From NCBI GenBank assembly GCA_963555705.1, contig OY743179.1, positions 17,802,692-17,866,691 of the forward strand: a stretch of DNA of 64,000 nucleotides, given 5' to 3'. Made by a program: the position numbers and the translations under genes. The notes beneath the pieces were generated by a model that made no database searches, was not told where the DNA came from, and worked only from the letters and a program-made list of their open reading frames with translations. Source of the stretch: Ligustrum vulgare. Its lineage: Eukaryota > Streptophyta > Magnoliopsida > Lamiales > Oleaceae. Positions 43,101 to 56,144 of the stretch are shown in pieces. Each line of letters starts with the position of its first letter. The first letter of the stretch is position 1.

Positions 43101-44241
43101 AGGTTATGAAGTGAAAGATCAAGAAGACAAAGTCTTAAAATTGAAGAAAGCCCTTTACGGGTTGAAGCAAGCACCAAGAGCATGGAATAGTCGAATCGAC
43201 AAGTACTTCCAGGAGAATGGCTTCACCAAAAGTCCATATGAACATGCTCTCTATATCAAGAATAAAGATACAGATATTTTGATCGTGTGCTTGTACGTGG
43301 ATGATCTTATATTTACTGGAAGCAGTCCAAGCTTGTTTGACGAATTCAAGAAAGCAATGGCTAAGGAGTTTGAGATGACAGACATTGGGCTTATGGCATA
43401 CTATCTTGGCATTGAAGTCAAACAAAAAGAGGAAGGTATCTTCATCTCCCAAGAAAGCTATGCGAAGGAGATACTCAAGAAGTTAAAAATGGATGATTGC
43501 AATCCGATAAGCACCCCAGTAGAATGTGGAGTCAAAATGTCCAAGCATGAGGAAGGTGAAAGAGTAGATCCAACATTATTCAAAAGTTTGGTTGGAAGTC
43601 TACGTTATTTGACTTGTACAAGGCCAGATATCCTGTATTCAGTTGGATTGGTTAGTCGCTACATGGAATCTCCAACAACTACTCATTTCAAAGTTGCAAA
43701 GAGAATTCTTCGCTATTTGAAAGGTACAACTGATCTTGGCTTGTTTTATTCAGTTTCTAATGAGTATAAACTTGTTGGATATAGTGATAGTGACTGGGGT
43801 GGAGATATAGATGATAGAAAGAGCACTACAGGGTTCGTGTTCTTTACGGGTGACACTGTTTTTACTTGGATGTCAAAGAAGCAACCAATTGTCACTCTCT
43901 CAACCTGTGAAGCTGAATATGTAGCTGCAACCTCGTGTGTTTGCCATGCAGTTTGGCTACGAAATTTGCTGAAAGATTTAAACATATCTCAAGGAGATCC
44001 AATCAAGATTTGTGTTGATAACAAGTCAGCAATTGCCTTAGCAAAGAATCCAGTATTCCATGATAGAAGTAAACATATCGACACGCGCTACCACTACATA
44101 AGGGAATGCATTGCAAGGAAAGATGTGCAGCTACAGTATGTGAAGTCTCATGATCAGATTGCTGATATTTTCACCAAGTCCCTGAAGTATGAAGACTTCA
44201 CCAGATTGAGAAATTCTCTTGGAGTTATAAAACAAGTTTAA
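40168..44241 (+). CDS. Copia gag-pol polyprotein, intact (1357 aa)
   Basis: One frame encodes all domains needed for retrotransposition. Gag: about 1-270, with [19 protein letters not shown], an RG-rich segment and the knuckle [14 protein letters not shown] (about 289). Aspartic protease: [13 protein letters not shown] (about 340). Integrase: zinc-binding H..H..C..C around [13 protein letters not shown] and GCLLGKQ, then catalytic HTDVCGP (about 535), RSDRGGEY and [10 protein letters not shown] (about 635). Reverse transcriptase: [13 protein letters not shown] (about 895), [10 protein letters not shown], and the active site [10 protein letters not shown] (about 1043). RNase [17 protein letters not shown] (about 1207), EAEYVA and DNKSAI. 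Integrase before RT is the copia order. Length is normal for plant copia. The start [12 protein letters not shown] follows a long leader with no competing frame. Sublineage not assigned. Confidence 0.95.
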   Translation: MANNGISSFQVPTLKNNNYDNWSIKMKALLGAHDVWEVVEKGFSEPEDEITQTQVQKDSLKDSKKRDKKALFLIYQALYDDGFEKISSAKTSEEAWNKLQTSYKGAEQVKKVRLQTLRGEFESLHMKASESISEYFSRVLTVSNQLKRNGEKLEDIRILEKILRSLDPKFEYIVVTIEETKDLEEMTIEQLQGSLQAYEEKHKKRQGINEKLLNTQLKEKEEIRGYNRNQHSRGRGRDRGRGRGHSRGRGWNYNNNNFNSNYERGESSTRGRGRGNSNSRYDKSQVQCYNCKQYGHYAANCWNPKNGVEEKANYVETKEEVDGTILFAHKDSDGGQGSIWYLDTGASNHMCGKGSMFAELNERVSGNVSVGDHSKIPVKGKGNILIRTKAGRHQVISSVYHVPNMKSNVLSLGQLLEKGYNFYSKDYSIFVVDGQGKLITKVKMSKDRLFPLNIENDVAKCLKTCYKDASWLWHLRFGHLNFGGLELLSKKNMVRGLPYINHPKELFKGCLLGKQSRKSFPKQSELRAKKPLELIHTDVCGPIKPSSCGNSNYFLLFIDDFSRKTWVYFLKQKSEVFEAFKKFKTAVEKESGYQIKAMRSDRGGEYTSKEFQEFCEANGIRRPLTFPRSPQQNGVAERKNRTILDMVRSMLKSKGLPKEFWAEAVSCAVYLSNRSPTRSVWGKTPQEAWSGRKPGISHLRVFGSIAYRHVPDEIRRKLDDKSEKLIFIGYDTQSKGYKLYNQRNKKVIISRDLEFDEENNWDWSTQKEDYNFFPHFEEEYEEQPIIEQEQAVGEPSTPPTSPTVTEDRNSLPSFLNERNEERTRNLQDIYEVTERLDNLTLFCLFAECEPVKFEEAVQEKKWRNAMDEEINSIKKNDTWELASLPRSHQEIGVKWVYKTKKNASGEIERYKARLVAKGYSQRAGIDYDEVFAPVARLETIRLIISLAAQNKWKIHQMDVKSAFLNGVLEEEVYIQQPPGYEVKDQEDKVLKLKKALYGLKQAPRAWNSRIDKYFQENGFTKSPYEHALYIKNKDTDILIVCLYVDDLIFTGSSPSLFDEFKKAMAKEFEMTDIGLMAYYLGIEVKQKEEGIFISQESYAKEILKKLKMDDCNPISTPVECGVKMSKHEEGERVDPTLFKSLVGSLRYLTCTRPDILYSVGLVSRYMESPTTTHFKVAKRILRYLKGTTDLGLFYSVSNEYKLVGYSDSDWGGDIDDRKSTTGFVFFTGDTVFTWMSKKQPIVTLSTCEAEYVAATSCVCHAVWLRNLLKDLNISQGDPIKICVDNKSAIALAKNPVFHDRSKHIDTRYHYIRECIARKDVQLQYVKSHDQIADIFTKSLKYEDFTRLRNSLGVIKQV

Positions 44242-44248
44242 AGGGGGA

Positions 44249-44646
44249 TGTTGAAAATAAACTTGTTTGGCCCAAAATCTTATTGAGTCCAAGTCCAACA
44301 TTTTATGTGATCCAATTAGCCTAATGCATGGAAGTTTCTTGTAGAAGGCAAGATTGAATAAGAATCACTAGATTGAAGTTGGTAAGATTAATTGTAGATT
44401 GTTGGATGGTAGTTGGTATGATCAAATATTGATCGTCGGATGTATCTTTGTTTTTAATATTTGTACGATTAGGATTGGTTTGTATTTCCTATAAATAGCC
44501 CTCCCCATTCTCATTTGAAATCATCAAGTGAGTGAAAGAAGAACAAGAAGCATAGCTTCTTTGAGGATGTGAAGAGTAAGTTGTAATATTTGAGTTTGAG
44601 TGTTTTAGTTAATAAAAGTGTGTTTTTGAGTGAAATCGATCCAACA
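44249..44646 (+). repeat. 3' LTR of intact copia
   Basis: 398 bp, four differences from the 5' LTR. Confidence 0.9.
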
Positions 44647-44765
44647 AAATGTGTGGTTAAAAATTAGAGAGAAAAAATGTGTGTAATTAAAAAGTTATTT
44701 GAGAAATTGTGTCCAGTATAATTTGAAATTAAAATGGTAAAGATGCCTTAATTTAACGGAGCCTA
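44647..44765 (+). repeat. Right half of interrupted small repeat
   Basis: Continues the repeat split at 39471: GTGTGGTTAAAAATTAGAGAG, then AATTAAAAAGTTATTTGAG, ending ACGGAGCC. Confidence 0.6.
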
Positions 44766-47400
44766 ATTTATGTTTTATTCAGCTTTTGCATGACGGCTTG
44801 TTTTTGTTTATAAATAAGAATTTGAAATTCTCAAGATGAAATATGTGTAGTTAAAAAGTGATTAATTGTGATATTTATAAATTTGCCAAAAACATTATTG
44901 ATATGTAAATTGTCACGTGTGAGCAAATCAACGACAGTGGCAAGAGGAAAAGAATTGTCAATCACACAAGTCTTATGTGGGACACTTCCGCCATTCACGG
45001 CACCACATTCGTCAAAAGAAGTTCTCAAATGACTTTAGAAGGTTGACCATATCATTAGTATCTATTTTTATTAAGCTCTCCTATTGGGTAAAAATCAGAT
45101 TAAATTTTAATAAAAATTGATGAAATATGCAATTAAAAAATTGTGAGTCTCATAAAATATGTGGTTAAGATCAAATAGTGAATTTGACTTAAATTAAAAT
45201 CTAAAAATTTTGTTGTATCAAACAGGGGCTAAAAATAAAAATTGTAATCTATATTCTTTAACGCAATCGTTAAAATTTATAATTTAAATAGCACAATTTT
45301 TCAAATCACTTTTTTATTACATATATTATCACATTACATTTTTCAAATACACATTTTACTTCAAAAATATAAATAAATCAATTTATAATTATTACGATAT
45401 TACTGAACAATATTTAACTTGTTTATAACACATTTTTTCAAACAATTTTTTAACTACGCATATCTTTTAATCACATTTATCTCGAGAACATCATATTCTT
45501 TATTTAAACAAAAAAATTTATCAAACAAATTTCGAAGAATAACTTTTAGATTGGGTTTTGAATCATTGCTAATCCGTTTCGAATGGCAAAGGAACCACGC
45601 ACTAAGTACAATTTTAAGGACATGTTCGGTGTAAAGTATAAGAAAATTAGTGTGAAGTGTTTCCAAATTTCTTCCTTATCTTAAATCTATTTCTTTGTTT
45701 TTATTGGAAGTCATTTTTTATTTTTTTCCATCTACTTATTTGTTAACATTGGCAAGTCATTTTCCTTTTTGATTTTCAAGTTGGTAACAAATTTGATATC
45801 CACTTTGTCCGGGACGAATCCAGAAAATCAATCCAGAACGAGTGAATTTGTTTCAGCACGAGCGGACACTACTAAATAAGAGGAAAAAAAATTTCGACAC
45901 CAAAATTATAAGGTAAAAAAAAAAAAATTGACGGATCCAGCCCGAGCGACCGAACGCCCTAGCCACACACTACATTCGTTCCTGCACTTCGGGGTGAAAC
46001 ATGGTTATGTTCGGGGCGATTTTCGACTTATTTTCAAATCAAATCATTTAAAATAGTTTGGAGAAATTACAAACCAAACCTATTTTCTCATTTCAGTTAA
46101 ATTATAAGTCACGATTTACCTATCTAATGTATTGATTAAGAGATTTTTTTAATTTTTATCTAGATTGACGTGAATATTTTAGAAGTTCAGCCACTTCATA
46201 GATTCTATGTTATTGAATTTAGACAAGATGCATCAATTACATGGTCTGAGAAAATACCTTATAAAATATGAGTTCGACACCAGTTAAGAAGACTTTTTGG
46301 TCTAAATAGAAGATATATGTAGTGTTGTGTTATACTTTAGTTTCAGGCTCTCTGATTCAAAATTTCATCTTCAAAGTCCTAAAATTCCAACAAATCCCAA
46401 ATGCCCTTTTAGAACTATGCAAAGTAGGATTGCTCATATTTCAAACTTCTACTTTGAGGTTGTAAATTAATATGTAAAATTCATCAATAAGTTGCACTTT
46501 TTAAAATTCGAAATGAAAATAAGCCATTTTGAGCGTTTGAGTTTTTTTTTTAAAAATCAAACCAAACAAAACCATTTCACTTTTTAAATCAAATCAAATC
46601 ATTTAAGCCGTTCGATTCATTTTTGCGATTTGATGATTTATGATGTCACGAAATATTGTCTTATGCCTAATTAGATATTTAAATAAATTGTGATACATTT
46701 TGTGATCATTTTAAAATAAAAGTAAAATTTAATAAAAACATGAAACTTTGATTGACTATCCATGTCTTTAATTCGTCTGTTACTTATTTATGAAAAGAAT
46801 TAACATAAGGAAAAAAAAAAATTGCACTCTTTCAAGATGTTTTTTTTTTTTGAAGGAACCTGACTCCCTAAAACACATTATTTTTTTCAAACAATTTTTT
46901 AAACACATACATTTCTCATAACAAATTTCAACAACATATTTTACCTCAGAGTATTACATCATTTGTTTATAAACAAAAAATATTTACCGAACAACATCAA
47001 GTCGATGACGTAAAACTGTACCGGCTCTGTTTGTTAAGCTCCCGTTCAGTGGTTGAGTTTAAATGACCAATTTAATTTATACAATTTTTCAAACCACTTT
47101 TCAATCACATATTTTCTCTCTCCAATTTTGAATGACACATTTTAGCTAGAAAACGCAAATAAATCAAATTAAACTAGTTTAGTGAGCCGCCGAATGGTCC
47201 ATAAAATTTTAGTTTTTAAAAATATGTTTTTTTATGTTTTCAAGGTAAGATGTATGGCTGAAAAGTGGAGGTAGAAAATATGTATGGTAAAAAAATAAGT
47301 TAAAGAATTGTATTTTTTAAAAATATATTTATTTTGTTGCCAAAAGAGAGACTCACAAATTCAAAGACATTTTCTATTCTTAAAATTACAAATATGAGTT
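44766..47400. repeat. Intergenic dense in small AT-rich repeats
   Basis: Contents by eye: a CTATTTGG-type MITE-like block at about 45070-45232 (its reverse-complement relative is at about 62788-62930); TGTTCGG-family blocks, reversed, at about 45240-45420, 46865-46990 and 47040-47200; and the second copy of the GGGGCGGATTCA repeat at about 45806-45965. No gene. Confidence 0.5.
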
Positions 47401-47699
47401 GAAAAAAGACCAAAACAAAAACTCTCAGAAGAAACCCCAAGAAAGGGGACCCACGAAGGAAGCAATGATTAGAAAAGAGTTATTGGCTTCGCAACATATC
47501 CCCACTCATACCAGTATTTGCTCCAAAAAAGTGCACTCTCACCTAAAAATTTACCTCCATGCCAATTCAACTGGCGTCTTTTCTGCTTCCATTTCCCCTC
47601 TTCTTTACAAATTGCTTATCCCTCAAATCTCAAATTCAAATACCCCACAAAAAACCCGTTTTTCTTTTGTTTATTCAAATTCTTTGTACCAAACAACAT

Positions 47700-47908
47700 T
47701 AGTCTGTGTCAGTAGATGGGCCTATATATGTTCTCTTTTTCCTTTCTTCAAAGCCACATTCTTTGATCAAAGTTGAATGTGAAAGTGGGTGCCCGGTTTA
47801 TACTTTTATACATCACTACAAAGTGGACATATACAGAGAATTATACAGTGTTTTTGTTTGTGGGTTCTTCCTTTGATTGCTCGGACAGTTCAGAATTTAC
47901 AAGTTAAG
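47700..47908 (+). other. Probable 5' leader exon of ABIL gene
   Basis: Pyrimidine-rich leader-like sequence ending AAGTTAAG|GTGAGT at 47909; a matching acceptor GACTTTCTAG ends at 48759, 21 bases before the start codon. The inferred 850-bp intron lies in the 5' UTR. The transcription start is not determined. Confidence 0.45.
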
Positions 47909-48780
47909 GTGAGTTTTTAATCAATTTCTTTGAATTACGTTAGTAGAATTATCGGCTAAAATTTTCTATGTAAATTGATGAATTTTTGTTGTCTTTCCGA
48001 TATTGAATGCAAAATTGCAACCCTTTTCATGTGTTTTTAGCAACTGAGATTTATACTACTTTATGCTGGAATATACTAGTGTAGTGAAAAATGGGAGTAC
48101 TGGGCAAGCAAGAGTGGCTTTCTGGAATCCTAGTTTATTATTGGCTTTACTATTCTGAAGAAGTAGAAAGGCATAGAGGTTAACGATAGACAATAACTCC
48201 CCTGGAACTCAGCTTATGACTTCCATCATATTGAATGTCGACTGTCGAGCTTGAGCTTGTTGGAGAACAACACTTCTTAGAATCTCATTCAAAATGTGCT
48301 GAGTTGGAATCCGTATGCTCATTTTATTTGAGTCTTAATCGGATTGAAATTGAATTGCTTGTTGGAGCTTAATGAGATCTGAACTCTAGAAGTTTCATTT
48401 TAAAAGGTCAACGTTGTTAAGGAGAGTGGCACGTACTCTTATCTTATAAATTGATCGATGTTTTCATCTTTATTCGACGTGTGATTTTATTTCTTAACGT
48501 GGTTACAGTGGCTTACGTTTGTTTAACATGATGTTAATTTGTTGTGGGAGGTTCTGTTACCCACGGCATGTTACAAAACAAAATATTTAAAAGATAGGAT
48601 ATTCCTGCATTTTGTCTCACGTGTCCTCCCTTTTAGAAATATGTGGGATACGGACACGCTACCCTACTATGAGTGCTGAAGTTTCATAGATATCTTGAGA
48701 TCAGAATCATGGCTACTAATGTAGACAGGAATGGCTGTTACAGGATACGGACTTTCTAGCTACCATTTAGTTACTCTTTC

Positions 48781-51110
48781 ATGGAGACAATGACTTCAAC
48801 TGTTTCGATGCCCTTCCCTCGGGAGCCAACCAGTTTTGATGAGATTTCTATGCAACAGGGCATGCTCTTCTCCGATAGCATCAAGGTATTTTTATATTCT
48901 TTAACTTTATGTAGCATGCAGGGACAAGTTCAATCCCCACCTCCAGGGTTGGTGGTGGGGGGGGGGGGCGGGGTTCTTCTCACACGCGCAGCCTTTCGGT
49001 TTTGCAAATATCTTTTGAGAAAAGCTGCTTGTACAGATATCTGTACATTCACATGTTGTAGGAGAGAAGTCAGTATGTATAGCAAAATTCATATCTTTTT
49101 ATCCCTAAGTAGGATACTAGGATGGGGAAAACAAAATCTTAAGAACAGAAGAAATTAACATGGCAAGTGTAACTGGATGATCTCATGTTGCGTCTTATTG
49201 CAATTATGATGAAAATCTTGATATTTCACTTTCAATTTCAACGAAACATAGATTCAAACATTGAATGTGTAGAATTTTTACGTAGTGAATGCATTTTTTT
49301 TCAGGATTTGAGAAATCTCAGAAAACAACTTTACTCAGCTGCAGAATATTTCGAGTTTTCTTATACCAATGATGACCAGAAAGATATGTGAGTTGCATAT
49401 TGAAGAATCTCGTGTTTTACCCGTTTGTGGTCAAATCTTTTACTCGAAGAGGATTCTGTATTGACTCTATTTCTATGAAAATATTTTTGATTGTAGAGTG
49501 GTGAATACATTGAAGGATTATGCCATTAAAGCTCTTGTCAATACTGTAGACCATTTGGGCTCTGTGTCCTATAAGGTGAATGATTTGTTGGATGAACAGG
49601 TCGATGAAGTTTCCGGCACAGAGCTTCAATTATCATGTATCGAGCAGGTAACTTATCCAAACATGTCTGGAAAATGAAGAATACTTTTACTTATTAAGTG
49701 TAGCTAACAATTATACCAATATGATCGCGAGAGACGATGATCAGTCTTTTGTTTAAAGACTCACCACACTGGATGGGAGAAACTGATTTTTGTCTTGGTT
49801 TTTTATTGCATTTACGTGGTTTTTCGTAGAGGTTAAGGACATGCCGGGAGTATATTGATCGTGAAGGCATTTCTCAGCAGTCACTAATGATAAAAGCTCC
49901 CAAGTACCATAATCGGTACATCTTGCCAGGCAATTACACTGAACAATGATAATTTTCACAATGTTTTTCTTTTTATGTGGAAGAGAGATTTCAATGTTTG
50001 TTTATCAAGTATTTTGATTTTTTCTGTTTAGTGGGGGAGACCATGCAAGGTGCCATCCATACTAAGTTGAATTACAAAGGATGCAAACTCGATGACGAAG
50101 ACGATTGGCATCAGCTTAAAAATGGTATATAAACCACTTTTCAATGACACATTTTACCTCAATAATATAAATAAACTAATTTATAATTGCTACATTATTA
50201 CCGAGCAGAGCCTTCGGCGTAACCAGGGGGCAGAAGGGACACATCATATCATGCGTGTGTAAACTATTATGTAAATCATTATGTACACGTAGCAAAATCG
50301 GAATTAGAACAGGGTTGGATAATTCACTTAGGCGACTATTTTTAATTTATCGAAAACAAGGCTTAATTTATTGTTGTTTATCACTTGTAATCTTATGAGC
50401 AAATTTCTTTTTCCAGCTATTCGAGCTACAATTGAAGATACTCCATCTGTAGTCACGTAAGTTCTATTGAAATGCATTGAAGTTCACCTTATCTTACCTC
50501 TTGAAGTTATGTTATAACGAAGATGTCTATGTTGGTTGATTTACAGTAAAGGACGCTCTCCTTCACCGTCTCCACGACTTGCTCAGCAACCCGGAAGCTT
50601 TTCATTTTCCGGCGCCATCACCAGAAAAGATTTAGGTTTGTTCCTGCTATTTTTTAAGTGTTTGAAACAATTATTAACCCAGGTTTTCACATTCATTCTT
50701 CTGCTCGTTGTGTTAATATATCAGAAAAGCGAACAATGTCACCACTCCGGTTTCCCCTTTTGCGTTCGGGATCTTTCTCGAGTAGGCCGAACACGCCAAA
50801 AAGTTCGAGGCCAACAACCCCAAACCGGAGTCGGCCAACCACTCCAAATCCCTCTTCTGGAAGACAACAGGTATTCTTTTCTGTCAATGAACTTCTCATG
50901 TTATATGCTTCAATTTACATTTTGTGTCTGTGTTGACAGTACTTATTGGAACCTCGCAAATCTGCTTCAATGCGCATCTATTTCGAGAAAGAAAGCCCGA
51001 AAGATATAGAACAATTTCCGAGCAAAAGTAAACGCCTTTTAAAGGCATTACTCAGTCGACGACAGTCAAAGAAAGACGAGACGTTATACACTTATTTGGA
51101 TGAATATTAA
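48781..51110 (+). CDS. ABIL: ABIL protein, SCAR/WAVE complex subunit (9 exons, 325 aa)
   Basis: Exons 48781-48885, 49305-49387, 49497-49647, 49830-49929, 50032-50124, 50417-50456, 50547-50635, 50725-50870 and 50940-51110 join in frame to 325 codons ending LDEY. ABI-like proteins are part of the plant SCAR/WAVE complex that activates ARP2/3 actin nucleation, shaping trichomes and pavement cells. Family text is clear: [67 protein letters not shown] and [17 protein letters not shown]. The middle is helical, the later part Ser/Pro-rich ([20 protein letters not shown]), and the end basic then acidic. The start [11 protein letters not shown] resembles ABIL2/ABIL3, but the member is not certain; a second ATG three codons in is possible. 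Intron 4 starts GC instead of GT. A copia element lies about 275 bp past the stop. Confidence 0.92.
48955..48975 (+). repeat. Poly-G tract in ABIL intron 1
   Basis: A G-rich run (GGTGGTG then about ten G, C, GGGG) with G-quadruplex potential in the first coding intron. Confidence 0.7.
50125..50215 (-). repeat. Small dispersed repeat in ABIL intron 5
   Basis: Reversed TGTTCGG-family fragment (CCACTTTTCAATGACACATTTTACC) ending ACCGAGCAGAGCC, the inverted end of the family. It lies inside the intron, just past the exon 5 donor. Confidence 0.6.
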
Positions 51111-51384
51111 CCGCAGGAACAGAAACGAGAATCAAAAAGAGACATCAGGAGCAAGAGATTACTCTATATTTGCTTTCCCATTTTTCCTTGAATCCCATTG
51201 CAGAGTTGTATAATTTTGTTTTCTTTCCAGGTTTCAGTTTTCAGTTTTCACCTTTCATTTTCACAATGAGTTCAGTATATTTGTAATTGTAACCTTTCTC
51301 TAATACAATGTTTAAGTATTAATTAATACCAAGTGACCGTTTAGCACGTACCTTTCCATCATAAACCGTGTAGTATGTGCTTTC
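51111..51384 (+). other. 3' UTR of ABIL gene
   Basis: T-rich 3' flank between the ABIL stop and the copia insertion; ends at the copia target duplication ctttc (51380-51384). Confidence 0.5.
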
Positions 51385-51557
51385 TGTAAATGTGCTAGAT
51401 AGTTTGCTCGATAATCCCAAACTTTGGGTTTGATCTCTATATATAGATAGAATTACAATAATACAAGGAAATAAATCAATCTATACAATATAGGGATATA
51501 AGAAATCAATCACTGATTCTATGCTAATCTATACATGGTAAGAATAATATTCTAATA
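51385..51557 (-). repeat. 3' LTR of reverse copia
   Basis: 173 bp; TATATATAGATAG promoter-like box inside. Confidence 0.88.
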
Positions 51558-51570
51558 CCCCCTCTCAAAT

Positions 51571-54500
51571 TTATGCTAGTGAGTCCACAAGCATCAATTT
51601 GCTGACGAGAAAGTTATGACGAAGACGAGATAGAGATTTGGTGAAGATATCAGCAGTTTGTTGATCAGTAGAGACATGGGGAAGAGTGATAACTTTAGAA
51701 TCATAGGCATCTTTAATGTAATGACAATCCACCTCAATATGTTTGGTGCGCTCATGGTACACAGGATTGGCAGCAATCTGAATAGCACTAGTGTTATCTC
51801 CATGGAGAGGCGTAGGATTCAACTGGGGAAACCCAAGTTCAGTAAGAAGACCCCGTAACCACACAATTTCAGAACATGCAGCAGACATAGCCCGGCATTC
51901 TGCCTCTGTAGAGGACTTAGAAACACTATCTTGTTTCTTACACTTCCAAGAAATAAGAGCATCTCCAAGAAAAATACACCACCCAGTGGTAGAGCGACGA
52001 GAATCGGGACAACCAGCCCAGTCAGCATCACTATAAGCAGTAAGCTGAAGAGAAGTCCCCTTAGGAAAGATCAACCCGCGATGAGGAGTCCCAATGAGGT
52101 AGCGAATAATGCGACAAACAGCGGTCATGTGAAGGTGACGAGGAGCGTCCATAAATTTGCTGACAGTATGAACAGCGAAGGAAATGTCCGGACGCGTGAT
52201 GGTGAGATAAATAAGACTTCCTACCAACTTCCGATACAAGGTAGGATCTGGAATAATATCCCCTTCATCCTTGCGATATTTAACATTCATCTCTAACGGG
52301 GTATCAACAGAAGAACCATCAGATAGAGCGGACAGCTGAATCAAATCATGAGTATACTTATGTTGATTCAAGAAGATACCATGAGGTGAAGTCCGAACCT
52401 CCAAACCAAGAAAGTAAGTGAGATGACCAAGATCCTTCATATGAAAAATTGAGTGAAGGTGTTCTTGAAGCTTCTGAATAAGGGCGAGATCAGACCCAGA
52501 AATAATAATATCATCAACATATACCAACAACAAAACTATACCAGTTGAGTTTATGTGAAAGAAGAGAGATGCATCATACTGACTCTGAATGAAGGAGAAT
52601 GCCAAGAGGGTTCTGCGAAACTTGTCAAACCATGCTCGAGGAGCCTGTTTGAGGCCATATAGAGAACGTTTTAATTTACACACAGAGTCAGCAGAGGGAA
52701 GGGGCATACCAGAGGGAAGCTTCATATAAATATCTTCTTTCAGATCTCCATGTAAGAATGCATTTTTTACATCCATCTGATGTAAGGGCCAAGACTGAGA
52801 AGCGGCAATTGACAATAAGAGACGAACGGTGGTCATCTTAGCAACGGGAGCAAATGTCTCATCATAGTCAATCCCATATTCCTAACGATTTCCTAAGGCC
52901 ACCAATCGAGCCTTATAGCGCTCAAGAGAACTATCAGAATGAAGTTTGACCGAGTACACCCATTTACTGCTGATGGGTTTTACATGTGAGGGGCATGGAA
53001 CAACATCCCATGTCTGATTTGATGTAAGTGCCTCAAGTTCAGCATTCATCACATTTTGCCAACACTCTTGTTCCATAGCCTGTCTATAGGAAGAAGGGAT
53101 CGAAATAGAGTTAAGGGTAACTGACAAAGAGCTATGGGAAGAAGTAACAAACCTATATGGAGGGCGAGTGATATGAGAACTACGACGCAATATGGGCGGG
53201 GGAGGAATAGCAACTGCGACAGGATCTGATGTCTCCGGAGAAGGATTGTGAAGGCCTGGCAGGACTAACGTCTGAAGAAGAGGCTCAGAAGTAACATGAC
53301 GACGGGTGTAAACTAGACCAGGTTTGTATCGGGAAGATTCTGCAGTAAAGTCAGGCAACACAGAAAACATATGAGAGATAGCAGTAGGCTCTGAAGGAAA
53401 GAAAAAATGTTTTTCAAAGAAAATAACGTTGCGAGAGATCCGGAGGCGTTGTGCATTAGAATCATAACAAATATATCCTTTTTGAGTTGCAGCATATCCC
53501 AAAAAAACACACTTGACAGATTGTGGGGTGAGTTTTGTCCTTTCATGAGGTGACAAATGAACAAAACAAATACACCCAAAAGGACGGAGATGAGAATATG
53601 TGGGATGATAACCAAACAATTTATAAAATGGGCAATCTATTTATTAGATGAACAGCTGTAGATAGAGCTTCACACCAAAAACGAGAAGGAACGGAAGACT
53701 CAATTAAAAGAGTTCTAACCATGTCAAGAAGATGGCGATTTTTTCGTTCAGCCACCCCATTTTGTTGTGGGGTAGAGGGACATGATCGTTGTGAGATAAT
53801 TCCTTTGGTTTGTAAAAAAGATTAGAATGCAGTAGATATATATTCGCCACCTGAATCAGATCGTAAGATCTTAATGGAGGACGAGAATTGAGTGTTAATG
53901 AGAGCAAGAAAAGTCTGAAAAACTGTAAACACTTCACTTTTTGCACGGAGAAAGTAAACCCAAGTGAATCTGCTATGGTCATCGATAAATGTAACAAAGT
54001 ATTTATAATGAGCATGCGAAATAACAGGTGCGAGACCCCATATATCACTATGAACAATATCAAAAAGATGCAAAGCATGTGAACCATGAGAAGGAAAGGG
54101 TAAAACTTTACTCTTAGCAAGTTTACATGAAGTACATTCAAGAGAATTAGATGAAAACGAAGTCGAACTTTTATTACCAAGGAAACCAGAATCCAACAAT
54201 TGTTGCAACACATGAGAATTGGGATGTCCCAATTTCTTATGCCAAGCAAGAACATCAAAAGTAGCAGAATTACAAACTAGAGGAAAAGATAAAATAGGCT
54301 TTGGTAAAACAGAAATGGGAAAGAGACGCCCGTCCTTAGGCCCCTTCACTATCGTCCGTCCTGACACCTGATCCTGCACAAGACAACCAGAAGAAGAAAA
54401 AGACACAGTACAATTGTTATCAACAAGTTGACCAACTGAGATAAGATTGGAAGATAATTGAGGGGAGACTAGCACATTTGGTAAGTCTGGTGAAATATCA

Positions 54501-55645
54501 CCAACGGCTGTGATAGGAAGTGTGTTACCATTAGCAGTGTGTATTTGAAGAAAGTCAGTATACGGTCTAACTTTACTGAGTAATCTAGGATCATGAGTCA
54601 TATGGTTAGAAGCACCTGAGTCTAACAACCAAGGAGAAGACGTAGATTTTTTTTTATTACCTGAGATTCCCAAGGCTGATAAAGCAGAGATGATCATTTG
54701 TTGGATCATTTCAGGAGTGATTGAGGCAGGGGAAGAACTGGAAGAGGTTGGAACTTGAGGGGCAACAATGTGTTGAGCTGAACTAGAAGCTGAAGCAACA
54801 TAACTTGTTTCATGTTTGCGTGGAGGACGAGTAAGACACTCTTTGAGAATGTGTCCAAGCTTCTTACAATAATTGCAAACTTTTCTGGGACATTGTGAAG
54901 CTATATGACTGAAACCCTTACAGCTGTAACACTGCACACTAGACATATCACGAGTCTTAGATTTTCCTTGAGCAGCATAAGCAACAGAAACTGGAGCAGT
55001 CTAACTCTGTAAATGTTCCAGTGATGTACGAGTGATAAGTCGTTGTTCCTCCGTCAGCAACTCACCCTAACAACCATCCAAACTGGGAAGAGGGTCTCGG
55101 TGCATGAGGCTGGATCGAATAGATTCAAAGTCAGGCCGCAATTTCATGAGAAATTGATCTCTTTTAGTTACTTCATGCACAGCTTGGACAGCCTCCAAAC
55201 TTGTAGCTGGAACAGAAGTATACACAATATCTGTATACTCAGTCCAAAGATTAGAAAAGCCAGAATAGTACTCTTCAATAGTGCGAGAATCCTGAGAGAA
55301 TGTGGCCAATTCAAACTCCAATTGAAGTCGCCTAGCATTATTATTTTGAGTACAGATTTTCTTCAAATATTCCCACATAGTACGAGCTGTTTTATATGGC
55401 CTGAGATTAAGAATAATCTGAGCATCAACAGACCCAAGAATCCAAGCCATAAGCCGGGAATCTTTGGTTTTCCAAGCAAGATATTTTTCATTTTCCCTCT
55501 CGGGATCGGGAGATGGAATAGTTCCATCAATATGTCCCCACAAGTCGCCTTTACCTTCAATTAACAATTGAAAATGAAATGCCCACGACGAATAGTTTTT
55601 TCCATTAAAGCGAACACAAATTGAAGTATTTTGCTCACTTGACAT
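51571..55645 (-). pseudogene. Copia gag-pol with premature stops
   Basis: Gag starts at 55645 (MSSEQNTSICVRFNGKNYSSW). A stop follows DPLPSLDGC (55067), a second comes after EHLQS, then from 54946 the frame carries two CCHC knuckles (CYSCKGFSHIASQC, CNYCKKLGHILKEC), protease WLLDSGASNHM, the integrase zinc domain and core HSDIWG and RSDSGGEY, with a stop at 53822. The third integrase acid (NGVAERKN) is read after it. A lesion with a shift lies near 53620-53640, RT begins at about 52990 (KWVYSVKLHSDSS), and a stop comes at 52882 where Gln is expected before EYGIDYDETF. The rest (MDVKNAFLHGDL, YVDDIIISGS, RNase H SDADWAGCPDSRRSTTG) is open to the end. The element could not make a full polyprotein. 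Confidence 0.88.
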
Positions 55646-56144
55646 GATAAAGTCGAGAAATACAAAATCAATATCAACAATTGCAGATTTCCCACACAAA
55701 TTTACACGGCCAAGAGCGAGTGGGGGACAAGCGGAGCTGTACTCTACGATTGAGCCGCCTTAAGTCGATCAGATTTTAAGCTGGTCAACAAAAATTAAGC
55801 ATATGAATGAATTCAGCGACGGGAGGGGGAGGAAACGACCCGAATGGAGAGGAGACGGCTCCTTCGTCGACCAGCGAAACCATGGCCAGGAGCGAGGCAG
55901 ACGAACTCAAACTGGAACTGAGATGCACAGCAACGAACCAAGGCAAAGCACTGCTGAAGAGATCGCGCTGAAGAGGGGCGCGATCGTGACCTAGACCAAG
56001 AAAGACAAAGAGCAGCGTCGATCGTGACCTACCCAGGAGCAATCGATGAAGTCCAGAACTGGGTGTGCCGCTAGGGAAGAAGCCCTAGCCGATACCAACA
56101 AAAAACGTCTAGCAATTCACCGAAAACGGGTGTCTCTGATACCA

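Larger units (their letters stand above)
39472..44646 (+). mobile_element. Structurally intact Ty1/copia element (5.2 kb)
   Basis: LTRs 39472-39869 and 44249-44646 are both 398 bp and differ at four positions by eye. Ends TGTTGA..CCAACA, perfect target duplication aaatg (39467-39471, 44647-44651), PBS TGGTATCAGAGC (39873-39884) and PPT AAGGGGGA (44241-44248). A single 1357-codon gag-pol ORF spans the interior. Nothing visible prevents it from being active or recently active. Confidence 0.93.

Noticed and set aside
47399..47776. 125-codon ORF before the ABIL gene
   Set aside because: Lies in promoter or leader sequence; low-complexity text and no family.
55803..56042. ORFs next to the right LTR of the reverse copia
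   Set aside because: Non-coding leader of the element between PBS and gag; no protein features.
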